The position numbers and the translations under genes are program-made. From positions 50,941,561 through 51,005,560 of the forward strand of contig NC_088775.1 of NCBI RefSeq assembly GCF_954871325.1: 64,000 nucleotides of DNA, written 5' to 3'. This document shows positions 11,050 through 24,684 of this stretch, in pieces. Source of the stretch: Gordionus sp. m RMFG-2023 (lineage: Eukaryota > Nematomorpha > Gordioida > Chordodea > Parachordodidae). Numbering within the stretch: position 1 is the first letter of the stretch; every line of letters begins with the position of its first letter. The notes under the pieces were generated by a model that saw only the letters and a list, made by a program, of their open reading frames with translations, was not told the DNA's origin and did no database searches.

Positions 11050-12375
11050 TTTTACCACAAAAAAATTTTTTAAATTTATTTTTTGAACCGATAAGGTAAA
11101 AAATTACATCAAAGCATATTTAGATAGGAAATTTATTTCTGAGATCAATGATATAAAAATTTTTAAAATTAAATTTAAGATGTTAGCCTTTTCCTTTCGA
11201 ACATTTTCGCGATAAAAATATTATTTTTTGAACCGGAAACGTAAAAAAATCCATCTAAGCATAATTGGATAGGAAATTTAATTCTGAGTTCAATGATATT
11301 AAAATACTTAAAATTGCTTTAAGATGTTAGCATTTTCCCATCGAACGTTTTTACCACAAAAAATTTTTTTTAATTTATTTTTTGAACCGATAACGTAAAA
11401 AATTACATCAAAGCATATTTAGATAGGAAATTTAATTCTGAGTTCAATGATATAAAAATTTTTTTAATTAAATTTAAGATGTTAGGCTTTTCCCTTCGAA
11501 CATTTTCGCGATAAAAATATTATTTTTTGAACCGGAAACGTAAAAAAATACATCTAAGCATAATTGGATAGGAAACTTAATTCTGAGTTCAATGATATAA
11601 AAATACCTAAAATTGCGTTTAAGATGTTAGCCTTTTCCCTTCGAACGTTTTTACCACAAAAAAATTTTTTTAATATTTTTTTTGAACCGATAACGTAAAA
11701 AATTACATCAAAGGATATTTAGATAGGAAATTTAATTCTGAGATCAATGATATAAAAATTTTTAAAATAAAATTTAAGATGTTAGCCTTTTCCCTTCGAA
11801 CATTTTCGCGACAAAAATATTATTTTTTGAACCGGAAACGTAAAAAAATACATCTAAGCAAAATTGGATAGGAAATTTAATTCTGAGTTCAATGATATAA
11901 AAATACTTAAAATTGCGTTTAAGATGTTAGCCTTTTCTCTTCGAACGTTTTTACCATAAAAATTTTTTAAATTAATTTTTTGAACCGATAACGTAAAAAA
12001 TTACATCAAAGCATTTTTACATAGGAAATTTAATTCTGAGATCAATGATATAAAAATTTTTTAAATTAAATTTAAGATGTTACCCTTTTCCCTTCGAACA
12101 TTTTCGCGACAAAAATATAATTTTTTGAACAGGAAACGTAAAAAAATACATCTAAGCATAATTGGATAGGAAATTTAATTCTGAGTTCAATGATATAAAA
12201 ATACTTAAAATTGCGTTTGAGATGTTAGCCTTTTCTCTTCGAACGTTTTTAAATAAAAATGTTTTTAATATTTATTTTTTAAACCGATAACGTAAAAAAT
12301 TACATCAAAGCATATTTAGATAGGAAATTTAATTCTGAGTTCAATGATATAAAAAATTTTTTAATTAAATTTAAG
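11045..12375. repeat. Copy 1 of a four-copy block (GGATATTTAG / CCATAAAAA / GAACAGG markers)
   Basis: About 1.33 kb carries a private series: GATAAGG, TCCATCTAAGC near 11251, TACCTAAAATTGCG at 11605, CAAAGGATATTTAG near 11712, AAGCAAAATTGG near 11869, TTTTTACCATAAAAA near 11953, GATGTTACCCTTTTCCC near 12078 and GAACAGGAAACG at 12127. The same series in the same order recurs at about 18881-20211 (offset 7,836), 33005-34336 and, in part, 35828-36957. Confidence 0.82.
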
Positions 12376-13240
12376 ATGTTAGCCCCCTTCGAACATTTTC
12401 GCGACAAAAATATTATTTTTTGAACCGGAAACGTAAAAAAATACATCTAAGCATAATTGGATAGGAAATTTAATTCTGAGTTCAATGATATAAAAATACT
12501 TAAAATTGCGTTTGAGATGTTAGCCTTTTCTCTTCGAGCGTTTTTAATACAAAAATGTTTTTAATATTTATTTTTTAAACCGATAACGTTAAAAATTACA
12601 TCAAAGCATATTTAGATAGGAAATTTAATTCTGAGTTCAATGATATAAAAAATTTTTTAATTAAATTTAAGATGTTAGCCCCCTTCGAACATTTTCGCGA
12701 CAAAAATATTATTTTTTGAACCGGAAACGTAAAAAAATACATCTAAGCATAATTGGATAGGAAATTTAATTCTGAGTTCAATGATATAAAAATACTTAAA
12801 ATTGCGTTTGAGATGTTAGCCTTTTCTCTTCGAGCGTTTTTAATACAAAAATGTTTTTAATATTTATTTTTTAAACCGATAACGTTAAAAATTACATCAA
12901 AGCATATTTAGATAGGAAATTTAATTCTGAGTTCAATGATATAAAAAATTTTTTAATTAAATTTAAGATGTTAGCCCCCTTCGAACATTTTCGCGACAAA
13001 AATATTATTTTTTGAACCGGAAACGTAAAAAAATACATCTAAGCATAATTGGATAGGAAATTTAATTCTGAGTTCAATGATATAAAAATACTTAAAATTG
13101 CGTTTGAGATGTTAGCCTTTTCTCTTCGAACGTTTTTAATACAAAAATGTTTTTAATATTTATTTTTTAAACCGATAACGTTAAAAATTACATCAAAGCA
13201 TATTTAGATAGGAAATTTAATTCTGAGTTCAATGATATAA
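12345..13240. repeat. Tandem triplication of a 296-bp dimer
   Basis: The B monomer with the 3-bp-shorter form GTTAGCCCCCTTCGAAC occurs at 12378, 12674 and 12970, exactly 296 bp apart. The A monomer mark CTCTTCGAGCG occurs at about 12530 and 12826 (offset 296) but is CGAACG in the third. A single copy of GTTAGCCCCCTTCG is also seen near 34340, and the related GTTAGCCTTTCCCTTCG near 20216. The dimer was therefore amplified locally after the larger block had been copied. Confidence 0.85.
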
Positions 13241-13264
13241 AAATTTTTTTAATTAAATTTAAGA

Positions 13265-13888
13265 TGCTAGCCTTTTCCCTTCGAACATTTTCGCGACAAA
13301 AATATTATTTTTTGAACCGGAAACGTAAAAAAATACATCTAAGCATAATTGGATAGGAAATTTAATTCTGAGTTCAATGATATAAAAATACTTAAAATTG
13401 CTCTTTCCTTCGAACTTTTTTACCACAAAAAAATTTTTTAAATTTATTTTTTGAACCGATAAGGTAAAAAATTACATCAAAGCATATTTAGATAGGAAAT
13501 TTATTTCTGAGATCAATGATATAAAAATTTTTAAAATTAAATTTAAGATGTTAGCCTTTTCCTTTCGAACATTTTCGCGATAAAAATATTATTTTTTGAA
13601 CCGGAAACGTAAAAAAATCCATCTAAGCATAATTGGATAGGAAATTTAATTCTGAGTTCAATGATATTAAAATACTTAAAATTGCTTTAAGATGTTAGCA
13701 TTTTCCCATCGAACGTTTTTACCACAAAAAATTTTTTTTAATTTATTTTTTGAACCGATAACGTAAAAAATTAAATCAAAGCATAATTGGATAGGAAATT
13801 TAATTCTGAGTTCAATGATATAAAAATACTTAAAATTGCTTTAAGATGTTAGCATTTTCCCATCGAACGTTTTTACCACAAAAAAATT
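13265..13888. repeat. Copy 1 of a 1,037-bp-offset pair
   Basis: Matches 14302-14925 at offset 1,037, checked at the short-A mark TTGCTCTTTCC (13398 and 14435) and at the spacer TTAAATCAAAG (13771 and 14808). It contains the short A with GATAAGG, the TCCATCTAAGC spacer, GATATTAAAATAC, and two GCTTTAAG/CCATCGAAC monomers. Confidence 0.78.
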
Positions 13889-14301
13889 TTTTTAATTTAT
13901 TTTTTGAACCGATAACATAAAAAATTACATCAAAGCATATTTAGATAGGAAATTTAATTCTGAGTTCAATGATATAAAAATTTTTTTAATTAAATTTAAG
14001 ATGTTAGCCTTTTCCCTTCGAACATTTTCGCGATAAAAATATTATTTTTTGAACCGGAAACGTAAAAAAATACATCTAAGCATAATTGGATAGGAAACTT
14101 AATTCTGAGTTCAATGATATAAAAATACTTAAAATTGCGTTTGAGATGTTAGCCTTTTCTCTTCGAACGTTTTTAATACAAAAATGTTTTTAATATTTAT
14201 TTTTTAAACCGATAACGTAAAAAATTACATCAAAGCATATTTAGATAGGAAATTTAATTCTGAGTTCAATGATATAAAAATTTTTTTAATTAAATTTAAG
14301 A
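13889..14301. repeat. Satellite dimers between the 1,037-bp copies
   Basis: Ordinary A/B dimers: a CGCGATAAAA B monomer, an A with GGAAACTTAATTC and GCGTTTGAG, then the AATACAAAAATG tail. Nothing other than satellite is seen. Confidence 0.75.
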
Positions 14302-15119
14302 TGTTAGCCTTTTCCCTTCGAACATTTTCGCGACAAAAATATTATTTTTTGAACCGGAAACGTAAAAAAATACATCTAAGCATAATTGGATAGGAAATTT
14401 AATTCTGAGTTCAATGATATAAAAATACTTAAAATTGCTCTTTCCTTCGAAATTTTTTACCACAAAAAAATTTTTTAAATTTATTTTTTGAACCGATAAG
14501 GTAAAAAATTACATCAAAGCATATTTAGATAGGAAATTTATTTCTGAGATCAATGATATAAAAATTTTTAAAATTAAATTTAAGATGTTAGCCTTTTCCT
14601 TTCGAACATTTTCGCGATAAAAATATTATTTTTTGAACCGGAAACGTAAAAAAATCCATCTAAGCATAATTGGATAGGAAATTTAATTCTGAGTTCAATG
14701 ATATTAAAATACTTAAAATTGCTTTAAGATGTTAGCATTTTCCCATCGAACGTTTTTACCACAAAAAATTTTTTTTAATTTATTTTTTGAACCGATAACG
14801 TAAAAAATTAAATCAAAGCATAATTGGATAGGAAATTTAATTCTGAGTTCAATGATATAAAAATACTTAAAATTGCTTTAAGATGTTAGCATTTTCCCAT
14901 CGAACGTTTTTACCACAAAAAAATTTTTTAAATTTATTTTTTGAACCGATAAGGTAAAAAATTACATCAAAGCATATTTAGATAGGAAATTTATTTCTGA
15001 TATCAATGATATAAAAATTTTTAAAATTAAATTTAAGATGTTAGCCTTTTCCCTCCGAACATTTTCGCGACAAAAATATTATTTTTTGAACCGGAAACGT
15101 AAAAAAATACATCTAAGCA
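14302..15119. repeat. Copy 2 of the 1,037-bp pair, also repeated at 20.7-21.5 kb
   Basis: The span from about 14210 to 15040 matches about 20720-21550 at offset 6,510, sharing the private changes TTCGAAATTTTTTACC (14447) and TTATTTCTGATATCAATG (15001). Near 15090-15125 the spacer GTAAAAAAATACATC of an A is followed by a B-like TAAGCATATTTAGATAGG, another A/B switch, this time at the 5' end of a monomer. Confidence 0.78.
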
Positions 15120-18100
15120 TATTTAGATAGGAAATTTAATTCTGAGTTCAATGATATAAAAATTTTTAAAATTAAATTTAAGATGTTAGCCTTTTCCCTT
15201 CGAACATTTTCGCAACAAAAATATTATTTTTTGAACCGGAAACGTAAAAAATACATCTAAGCATAATTGGATAGGAAATTTAATTCTGAGTTCAATGATA
15301 TAAAAATACTTAAAATTGCTATCTTTTCCTTCGAACTTTTTTACCACAAAAAAATTTTTTAATATTATTTTTTGAACCGATAACGTAAAAAATTACATCA
15401 AAGCATATTTAGATAGGAAATTTAATTCTGAGATCAATGATATGAAAATACTTAAAATTGCGTTTAAGAAGTTAGCCTTTTCCCTTCGAACGTTTTTACC
15501 ACAAAAAAATTTTTTAATTTATTTTTTGAACCGATAACTTAAAAAATTACATCAAAGCATATTTAGATAGGAAATTTAATTCTGAGATCAATGATATAAA
15601 AATTTTTAAAATTAAATTTAAGATGTTAGCCTTTTCCCTTCGAACATTTTCGCGACAAAAATATTATTTTTTGAACCGGAAACGTAAAAAAATACATCTA
15701 AGCATAATTGGATAGGAAATTTAATTCTGAGTTCAATGATATAAAAATACTTAAAATTGCGTTCTTTCCCTTCAAACGTTTTTACCACAAAAAAATTTTT
15801 TTAATTAATTTTTTGAACCGATAACGTAAAAAATTACATCAAAGCATTTTTACATAGGAAATTTAATTCTGAGATCAATGATATAAAAAATTTTTAAATT
15901 AAATTTAAGATGTTAGCCTTTTCCCTTCGAACATTTTCGCGACAAAAATATTATTTTTTGAACCGGAAACGTAAAAAAATACATCTAAGCAAAATTGGAT
16001 AGGAAATTTAATTCTGAGTTCAATGATATAAAAATACTTAAAATTGCGTTAAAGATGTTAGCCTTTTCCCTTCGAACATTTTCGCGACAAAAATATTATT
16101 TTTTGAACCGGAAACGTAAAAAAATACATCTAAGCATAATTGGATAGGAAATTTAATTCTGAGTTCAATGATATAAAAATACTTAAAATTGCGTTTGAGA
16201 TGTTAGCCTTTTCTCTTCGAACGTTTTTAAACAAAAATGTTTTTAATATTTATTTTTTAAACCGATAACGTTAAAAATTACATCAAAGCATATTTAGATA
16301 GGAAATTTAATTCTGAGTTCAATGATATAAAAATTTTTTAAATTAAATTTAAGATGTTAGCCTTTTCCCTTCGAACATTTTCGCGACAAAAATATTATTT
16401 TTTGAACCAGAAACGTAAAAAAATACATCTAAGCATAATTGGATAGGAAATTTAATTCTGAGTTCAATGATATAAAAATTTTTAAAATTAAATTTAAGAT
16501 GTTAGCCTTTTCTCTTCGAACGTTTTTACCACAAAAAAGTTTTTAATATTGATTTTTTGAACCGATAACGTAAAAAATTACATCAAAGCATATTTAGATA
16601 GGAAATTTAATTCTGAGTTCAATGATATAAAAATTTTTAAAATTATACTTAAGATGTTAGCCTTTTCCCTTTGAACATTTTCGCGATAAAAATATTATTT
16701 TTTGAACCGGAAACGTAAAAAAATACATCTAAGCATAATTGGATAGGAAACTTAATTCTGAGTTCAATGATATAAAAATACTTAAAATTGCGTTTGAGAT
16801 GTTAGCCTTTTCCCTTCGAACGTTTTTACCACAAAAAAATTTTTTAAATTTATTTTTTGAACCGATAACGTAAAAAATTACATCAAAGCATATTTAGATA
16901 GGAAATTTAATTCTGAGTTTAATGATATAAAAATTTTTAAAATTAAATTTAAGATGTTAGCCTTTTCCCTCCGAACATTTTCGCGACAAAAATATTATTT
17001 TTTGAACCGGAAACGTAAAAAAATACATCTAAGCATAATTGGATAGGAAATTTAATTCTGAGTTCAATGATATAAAAATACTTAAAATTAAATTTAAGAT
17101 GTTAGCATTTTCCCTTCGAACATTTTCGCGATAAAAATATTATTTTTTGAACCGGAAACGTAAAAAAATACATCTAAGCATAATTGGATAGGAAACTTAA
17201 TTCTGAGTTCAATGATATAAAAATACTTAAATTGCGTTTGAGATGTTAGCCTTTTCTCTTCGAACGTTTTTAAACAAAAATGTTTTTAATATTTATTTTT
17301 TAAACCGATAACGTTAAAAATTACATCAAAGCATATTTAGATAGGAAATTTAATTCTGAGTTCAATGATATAAAAATTTTTTTAATTAAATTTAAGATGT
17401 TAGCCTTTTCCCTTCGAACATTTTCGCGACAAAAATATTATTTTTTGAACCGGAAACGTAAAAAAATACATCTAAGCATAATTGGATAGGAAATTTAATT
17501 CTGAGTTCAATGATATAAAAATACTTAAAATTGCGTTTGAGATGTTAGCCTTTTCTCTTCGAACGTTTTTAATACAAAAATGTTTTTAATATTTATTTTT
17601 TAAACCGATAACGTTAAAAATTACATCAAAGCATATTTAGATAAGAAATTTAATTCTGAGTTCAATGATATAAAAATTTTTTAAATTAAATTTAAGATGT
17701 TAGCCTTTTCCCTTCGAACATTTTCGCGACAAAAATATTATTTTTTGAACCGGAAACGTAAAAAAATACATCTAAGCATAATTGGATAGGAAATTTAATT
17801 CTGAGTTCAATGATATAAAAATACTTAAAATTGCTCTTTCCTTCGAACTTTTTTACCACAAAAAAATTTTTTAAATTTATTTTTTGAACCGATAAGGTAA
17901 AAAATTACATCAAAGCATATTTAGATAGGAAATTTATTTCTGAGATCAATGATATAAAAATTTTTAAAATTAAATTTAAGATGTTAGCCTTTTCCTTTCG
18001 AACATTTTCGCGATAAAAATATTATTTTTTGAACCGGAAACGTAAAAAAATCCATCTAAGCATAATTGGATAGGAAATTTAATTCTGAGTTCAAAGATAT

Positions 18101-20949
18101 TAAAATACTTAAAATTGCTTTAAGATGTTAGCATTTTCCCATCGAACGTTTTTACCACAAAAAATTTTTTTTAATTTATTTTTTGAACCGATAACGTAAA
18201 AAATTAAATCAAAGCATAATTGGATAGGAAATTTAATTCTGAGTTCAATGATATAAAAATACTTAAAATTGCTTTAAGATGTTAGCATTTTCCCATCGAA
18301 CGTTTTTACCACAAAAAAATTTTTTTAATTTATTTTTTGAACCGATAACGTAAAAAATTACATCAAAGCATATTTAGATAGGAAATTTAATTCTGAGTTC
18401 AATGATATAAAAATTTTTTTAATTAAATTTAAGATGTTAGCCTTTTCCCTTCGAACATTTTCGCGATAAAAATATTATTTTTTGAACCGGAAACGTAAAA
18501 AAATACATCTAAGCATAATTGGATAGGAAACTTAATTCTGAGTTCAATGATATAAAAATACTTAAAATTGCGTTTGAGATGTTAGCCTTTTCTCTTCGAA
18601 CGTTTTTAATACAAAAATGTTTTTAATATTTATTTTTTAAACCGATAACGTAAAAAATTACATCAAAGCATATTTAGATAGGAAATTTAATTCTGAGTTC
18701 AATGATATAAAAATTTTTTTAATTAAATTTAAGATGTTAGCCTTTTCCCTTCGAACATTTTCGCGACAAAAATATTATTTTTTGAACCGGAAACGTAAAA
18801 AAATATCTAAGCATAATTGGATAGGAAATTTAATTCTGAGTTCAATGATATAAAAATACTTAAAATTGCTCTTTCCTTCGAACTTTTTTACCACAAAAAA
18901 ATTTTTTAAATTTATTTTTTGAACCGATAAGGTAAAAAATTACATCAAAGCATATTTAGATAGGAAATTTATTTCTGAGATCAATGATATAAAAATTTTT
19001 AAAATTAAATTTAAGATGTTAGCCTTTTCCTTTCGAACATTTTCGCGATAAAAATATTATTTTTTGAACCGGAAACGTAAAAAAATCCATCTAAGCATAA
19101 TTGGATAGGAAATTTAATTCTGAGTTCAATGATATTAAAATACTTAAAATTGCTTTAAGATGTTAGCATTTTCCCATCGAACGTTTTTACCACAAAAAAT
19201 TTTTTTTAATTTATTTTTTGAACCGATAACGTAAAAAATTACATCAAAGCATATTTAGATAGGAAATTTAATTCTGAGTTCAATGATATAAAAATTTTTT
19301 TAATTAAATTTAAGATGTTAGCCTTTTCCCTTCGAACATTTTCGCGATAAAAATATTATTTTTTGAACCGGAAACGTAAAAAAATACATCTAAGCATAAT
19401 TGGATAGGAAACTTAATTCTGAGTTCAATGATATAAAAATACCTAAAATTGCGTTTAAGATGTTAGCCTTTTCCCTTCGAACGTTTTTACCACAAAAAAA
19501 TTTTTTTAATATTTTTTTTGAACCGATAACGTAAAAAATTACATCAAAGGATATTTAGATAGGAAATTTAATTCTGAGATCAATGATATAAAAATTTTTA
19601 AAATAAAATTTAAGATGTTAGCCTTTTCCCTTCGAACATTTTCGCGACAAAAATATTATTTTTTGAACCGGAAACGTAAAAAAATACATCTAAGCAAAAT
19701 TGGATAGGAAATTTAATTCTGAGTTCAATGATATAAAAATACTTAAAATTGCGTTTAAGATGTTAGCCTTTTCTCTTCGAACGTTTTTACCATAAAAATT
19801 TTTTAAATTAATTTTTTGAACCGATAACGTAAAAAATTACATCAAAGCATTTTTACATAGGAAATTTAATTCTGAGATCAATGATATAAAAATTTTTTAA
19901 ATTAAATTTAAGATGTTACCCTTTTCCCTTCGAACATTTTCGCGACAAAAATATAATTTTTTGAACAGGAAACGTAAAAAAATACATCTAAGCATAATTG
20001 GATAGGAAATTTAATTCTGAGTTCAATGATATAAAAATACTTAAAATTGCGTTTGAGATGTTAGCCTTTTCTCTTCGAACGTTTTTAAACAAAAATGTTT
20101 TTAATATTTATTTTTTAAACCGATAACGTTAAAAATTACATCAAAGCATATTTAGATAGGAAATTTAATTCTGAGTTCAATGATATAAAAAATTTTTTAA
20201 TTAAATTTAAGATGTTAGCCTTTCCCTTCGAACATTTTCGCGACAAAAATATTATTTTTTGAACCGGAAACGTAAAAAAATACATCTAAGCATAATTGGA
20301 TAGGAAATTTAATTCTGAGTTCAATGATATAAAAATACTTAAAATTGCGTTTGAGATGTTAGCCTTTTCTCTTCGAACGTTTTTAATACAAAAATGTTTT
20401 TAATATTTATTTTTTAAACCGATAACGTTAAAAATTACATCAAAGCATATTTAGATAGGAAATTTAATTCTGAGTTCAATGATATAAAAATTTTTTTAAT
20501 TAAATTTAAGATGCTAGCCTTTTCCCTTCGAACATTTTCGCGACAAAAATATTATTTTTTGAACCGGAAACGTAAAAAAATACATCTAAGCATAATTGGA
20601 TAGGAAATTTAATTCTGAGTTCAATGATATAAAAATACTTAAAATTGCGTTTAAGATGTTAGCATTTTCCCATCGAACGTTTTTACCACAAAAAAATTTT
20701 TTTAATTTATTTTTTGAACCGATAACGTAAAAAATTACATCAAAGCATATTTAGATAGGAAATTTAATTCTGAGTTCAATGATATAAAAATTTTTTTAAT
20801 TAAATTTAAGATGTTAGCCTTTTCCCTTCGAACATTTTCGCGACAAAAATATTATTTTTTGAACCGGAAACGTAAAAAAATACATCTAAGCATAATTGGA
20901 TAGGAAATTTAATTCTGAGTTCAATGATATAAAAATACTTAAAATTGCT
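15120..20949. repeat. Large duplicated block, copy 1 (5.8 kb)
   Basis: This matches 29254-35070. The offset is 14,134 at CGCAACAAAA (15211), 14,128 from AAGCAAAATTGG (15982) to the private TTCAAAGATATT (18091), 14,125 at TACCTAAAATTGCG (19441) and 14,122 at GATGCTAGCC (20511). The steps in offset come from small indels, for example GCTATCTTTTCC near 15319 and the shortened spacer AAAAAAATATCTAAGC near 18799. Upstream of 15120 and downstream of 20949 the two copies diverge at once. It includes copy 2 of the four-copy block (18881-20211). Confidence 0.88.
18881..20211. repeat. Copy 2 of the four-copy block
   Basis: Carries the full marker series in order: GATAAGG, TCCATCTAAGC, TACCTAAAATTGCG (19441), CAAAGGATATTTAG, AAGCAAAATTGG, ACCATAAAAA, GTTACCCTTTTCCC and GAACAGGAAACG (19963). 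It lies inside the 5.8-kb duplicated block, so copies 2 and 3 arose together with that duplication. Confidence 0.82.
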
Positions 20950-22529
20950 CTTTCCTTCGAAATTTTTTACCACAAAAAAATTTTTTAAATTTATTTTTTG
21001 AACCGATAAGGTAAAAAATTACATCAAAGCATATTTAGATAGGAAATTTATTTCTGAGATCAATGATATAAAAATTTTTAAAATTAAATTTAAGATGTTA
21101 GCCTTTTCCTTTCGAACATTTTCGCGTTAAAAATATTATTTTTTGAACCGGAAACGTAAAAAAATCCATCTAAGCATAATTGGATAGGAAATTTAATTCT
21201 GAGTTCAATGATATTAAAATACTTAAAATTGCTTTAAGATGTTAGCATTTTCCCATCGAACGTTTTTACCACAAAAAATTTTTTTTAATTTATTTTTTGA
21301 ACCGATAACGTAAAAAATTAAATCAAAGCATAATTGGATAGGAAATTTAATTCTGAGTTCAATGATATATAAATACTTAAAATTGCTTTAAGATGTTAGC
21401 ATTTTCCCATCGAACGTTTTTACCACAAAAAAATTTTTTAAATTTATTTTTTGAACCGATAAGGTAAAAAATTACATCAAAGCATATTTAGATAGGAAAT
21501 TTATTTCTGATATCAATGATATAAAAATTTTTAAAATTAAATTTAAGATGTTAGCCTTTTCCTTTCGAACATTTTCGCGATAAAAATATTATTTTTTGAA
21601 CCGGAAACGTAAAAAAATCCATCTAAGCATAATTGGATAGGAAATTTAATTCTGAGTTCAATGATATAAAAATTTAAAATTAAATTTAAGATGTTAGCCT
21701 TTTCTCTTCGAACGTTTTTACCACAAAAAAGTTTTTAATATTGATTTTTTGAACCGATAACGTAAAAAATTACATCAAAGCATATTTAGATAGGAAATTT
21801 AATTCTGAGTTCAATGATATAAAAATTTTTAAAATTATACTTAAGATGTTAGCCTTTTCCCTTCGAACATTTTCGCGATAAAAATATTATTTTTTGAACC
21901 GGAAACGTAAAAAAATACATCTAAGCATAATTGGATAGGAAACTTAATTCTGAGTTCAATGATATAAAAATACTTAAAATTGCGTTTGAGATGTTAGCCT
22001 TTTCCCTTCGAACGTTTTTACCACAAAAAAATTTTTTTAATTTATTTTTTGAACCGATAACGTAAAAAATTACATCAAAGCATATTTAGATAGGAAATTT
22101 AATTCTGAGTTTAATGATATAAAAATTTTTAAAATTAAATTTAAGATGTTAGCCTTTTCCCTCCGAACATTTTCGCGACAAAAATATTATTTTTTGAACC
22201 GGAAACGTAAAAAAATACATCTAAGCATAATTGGATAGGAAATTTAATTCTGAGTTCAATGATATAAAAATACTTAAAATTGCGTTTAAGATGTTAGCCT
22301 TTTCCCTTCCAACGTTTTTACTACAAAAAAATTTTTTTAATTTATTTTTTGAACCGATAACGTAAAAAATTACATCAAAGCATATTTAGATAGGAAATTT
22401 AATTCTGAGTTTTATGATATAAAAATTTTTAAAATTAAATTTAAGATGTTAGCCTTTTCCCTCCGAACATTTTCGCGACAAAAATATTATTTTTTGAACC
22501 GGAAACGTAAAAAAATACATCTAAGCATA
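20950..22529. repeat. Satellite segment between two duplicated blocks, with homogenised dimers
   Basis: The first part (to about 21550) repeats 14.4-15.0 kb. From about 21690 it joins a GTTTTTAATATTGAT A monomer and an AAAATTATACTTAAG B monomer. From about 22000 three nearly identical A1/B dimers follow at about 300-bp spacing; their B monomers carry CCCTCCGAAC and the rare CTGAGTTTAATG (22106) or CTGAGTTTTATG (22406). This interval is not matched between the two halves of the 14-kb-scale duplication. Confidence 0.78.
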
Positions 22530-24684
22530 ATTGGATAGGAAATTTAATTCTGAGTTCAATGATATAAAAATACTTAAAATTGCGTTTAAGATGTTAGCCT
22601 TTTCCCTTCGAACGTTTTTACCACAAAAAAATTTTTTTAATTTATTTTTTGAACCGATAACGTAAAAAATTACATCAAAGCATATTTAGATAGGAAATTT
22701 AATTCTGAGTTCAATGATATAAAAATTTTTAAAATTAAATTTAAGATGTTAGCCTTTTCCCTTCGAACATTTTCGCGACAAAAATATTATTTTTTGAACC
22801 GGAAACGTAAAAAAATACATCTAAGCATAATTGGATAGGAAACTTAATTCTGAGTTCAATGATATAAAAATACTTAAAATTGCGTTTAAGATGTTAGCCT
22901 TTTCTCTTCGAACGTTTTTACCACAAAAAAGTTTTTAATATTGATATTTTGAACCGATAACGTAAAAAATTACATCAAAGCATATTTAGATAGGAAATTT
23001 AATTCTGAGTTCAATGATATAAAAATTTTTAAAATTAAATTTAAGATGTTAGCCTTTTCCCTTCGAACATTTTCGCGACAAAAATATTATTTTTTGAGCC
23101 GGAAACGTAAAAAAATACATCTAAGCATAATTGGATAGGAAATTTAATTCTGAGTTCAATGATATAAAAATACTTAAATTGCGTTTGAGATGTTAGCCTT
23201 TTCTCTTCGAACGTTTTTACCACAAAAAAGTTTTTAATATTGATTTTTTGAACCGATAACGTAAAAAATTACATCAAAGCATATTTAGATAGGAAATTTA
23301 ATTCTGAGTTTAATGATATAAAAATTTTTAAAATTAAATTTAAGATGTTAGCCTTTTCCCTTCGAACATTTTCGCGACAAAAATATTATTTTTTGAACCG
23401 GAAACGTAAAAAAATACATCTAAGCATAATTGGATAGAAAATTTAATTCTGAGTTCAATGATATAAAAATACTTAAAATTGCGTTTAAGATGTTAGCCTT
23501 TTCTCTTCGAACGTTTTTACCACAAAAATGTTTTTAATATTTATTTTTTAAACCGATAACGTTAAAAATTACATCAAAGGATATTTAGATAGGAAAATTA
23601 ATTCTGAGATCAATGATATAAAAATTTTTAAAATTAAATTTAAGATGTTAGCCTTTTCCCTTCGAACATTTTCGCGACAAAAATATTATTTTTTGAACCG
23701 GAAACGTAAAAAAATACATCTAAGCATAATTGGATAGGAAACTTAATTCTGAGTTCAATGATATAAAAATACTTAAAATTGCGTTTAAGATGTTAGCCTT
23801 TTCTCTTCGAACGTTTTTACCACAAAAAAGTTTTTAATATTGATATTTTGAACCGATAACGTAAAAAATTACATCAAAGCATATTTAGATAGGAAATTTA
23901 ATTCTGAGTTCAATGATATAAAAATTTTTAAAATTAAATTTAAGATGTTAGCCTTTTCCCTTCGAACATTTTCGCGACAAAAATATTATTTTTTGAACCG
24001 GAAACGTAAAAAAATACATCTAAGCATAATTGGATAGAAAATTTAATTCTGAGTTCAATGATATAAAAATACTTAAATTGCGTTTGAGATGTTAGCCTTT
24101 TCTCTTCGAACGTTTTTACCACAAAAATGTTTTTAATATTTATTTTTTAAACCGATAACGTTAAAAATTACATCAAAGGATATTTAGATAGGAAAATTAA
24201 TTCTGAGATCAATGATATAAAAATTTTTAAAATTAAATTTAAGATGTTAGCCTTTTCCCTTCGAACATTTTCGCGACAAAAATATTATTTTTTGAACCGG
24301 AAACGTAAAAAAATACATCTAAGCATAATTGGATAGGAAACTTAATTCTGAGTTCAATGATATAAAAATACTTAAAATTGCGTTTAAGATGTTAGCCTTT
24401 TCTCTTCGAACGTTTTTACCACAAAAAAGTTTTTAATATTGATATTTTGAACCGATAACGTAAAAAAATACATCTAAGCAAAATTGGATAGGAAATTTAA
24501 TTCTGAGTTCAATGATATAAAAATACTTAAAATTGCGTTAAAGATGTTAGCCTTTTCCCTTCGAACATTTTCGCGACAAAAATATTATTTTTTGAACCGG
24601 AAACGTAAAAAAATACATCTAAGCATAATTGGATAGGAAATTTAATTCTGAGTTCAATGATATAAAAATACTTAAAATTGCGTT
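22530..24684. repeat. Duplicated block with offset 14,715, copy 1 (2.15 kb)
   Basis: Matches 37245-39399 with a constant offset of 14,715. It shares the rare TTTTTTGAGCCGG near 23092, TTGGATAGAAAATTTAATTC, AGGAAAATTAATTCTGAG and the chimeric GCGTTAAAG monomer near 24534. The match ends at 24684, where copy 1 continues GCGTTTGAG and copy 2 GCGTTTAAG. No difference was noticed between the copies by eye in the stretches compared. Confidence 0.87.
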
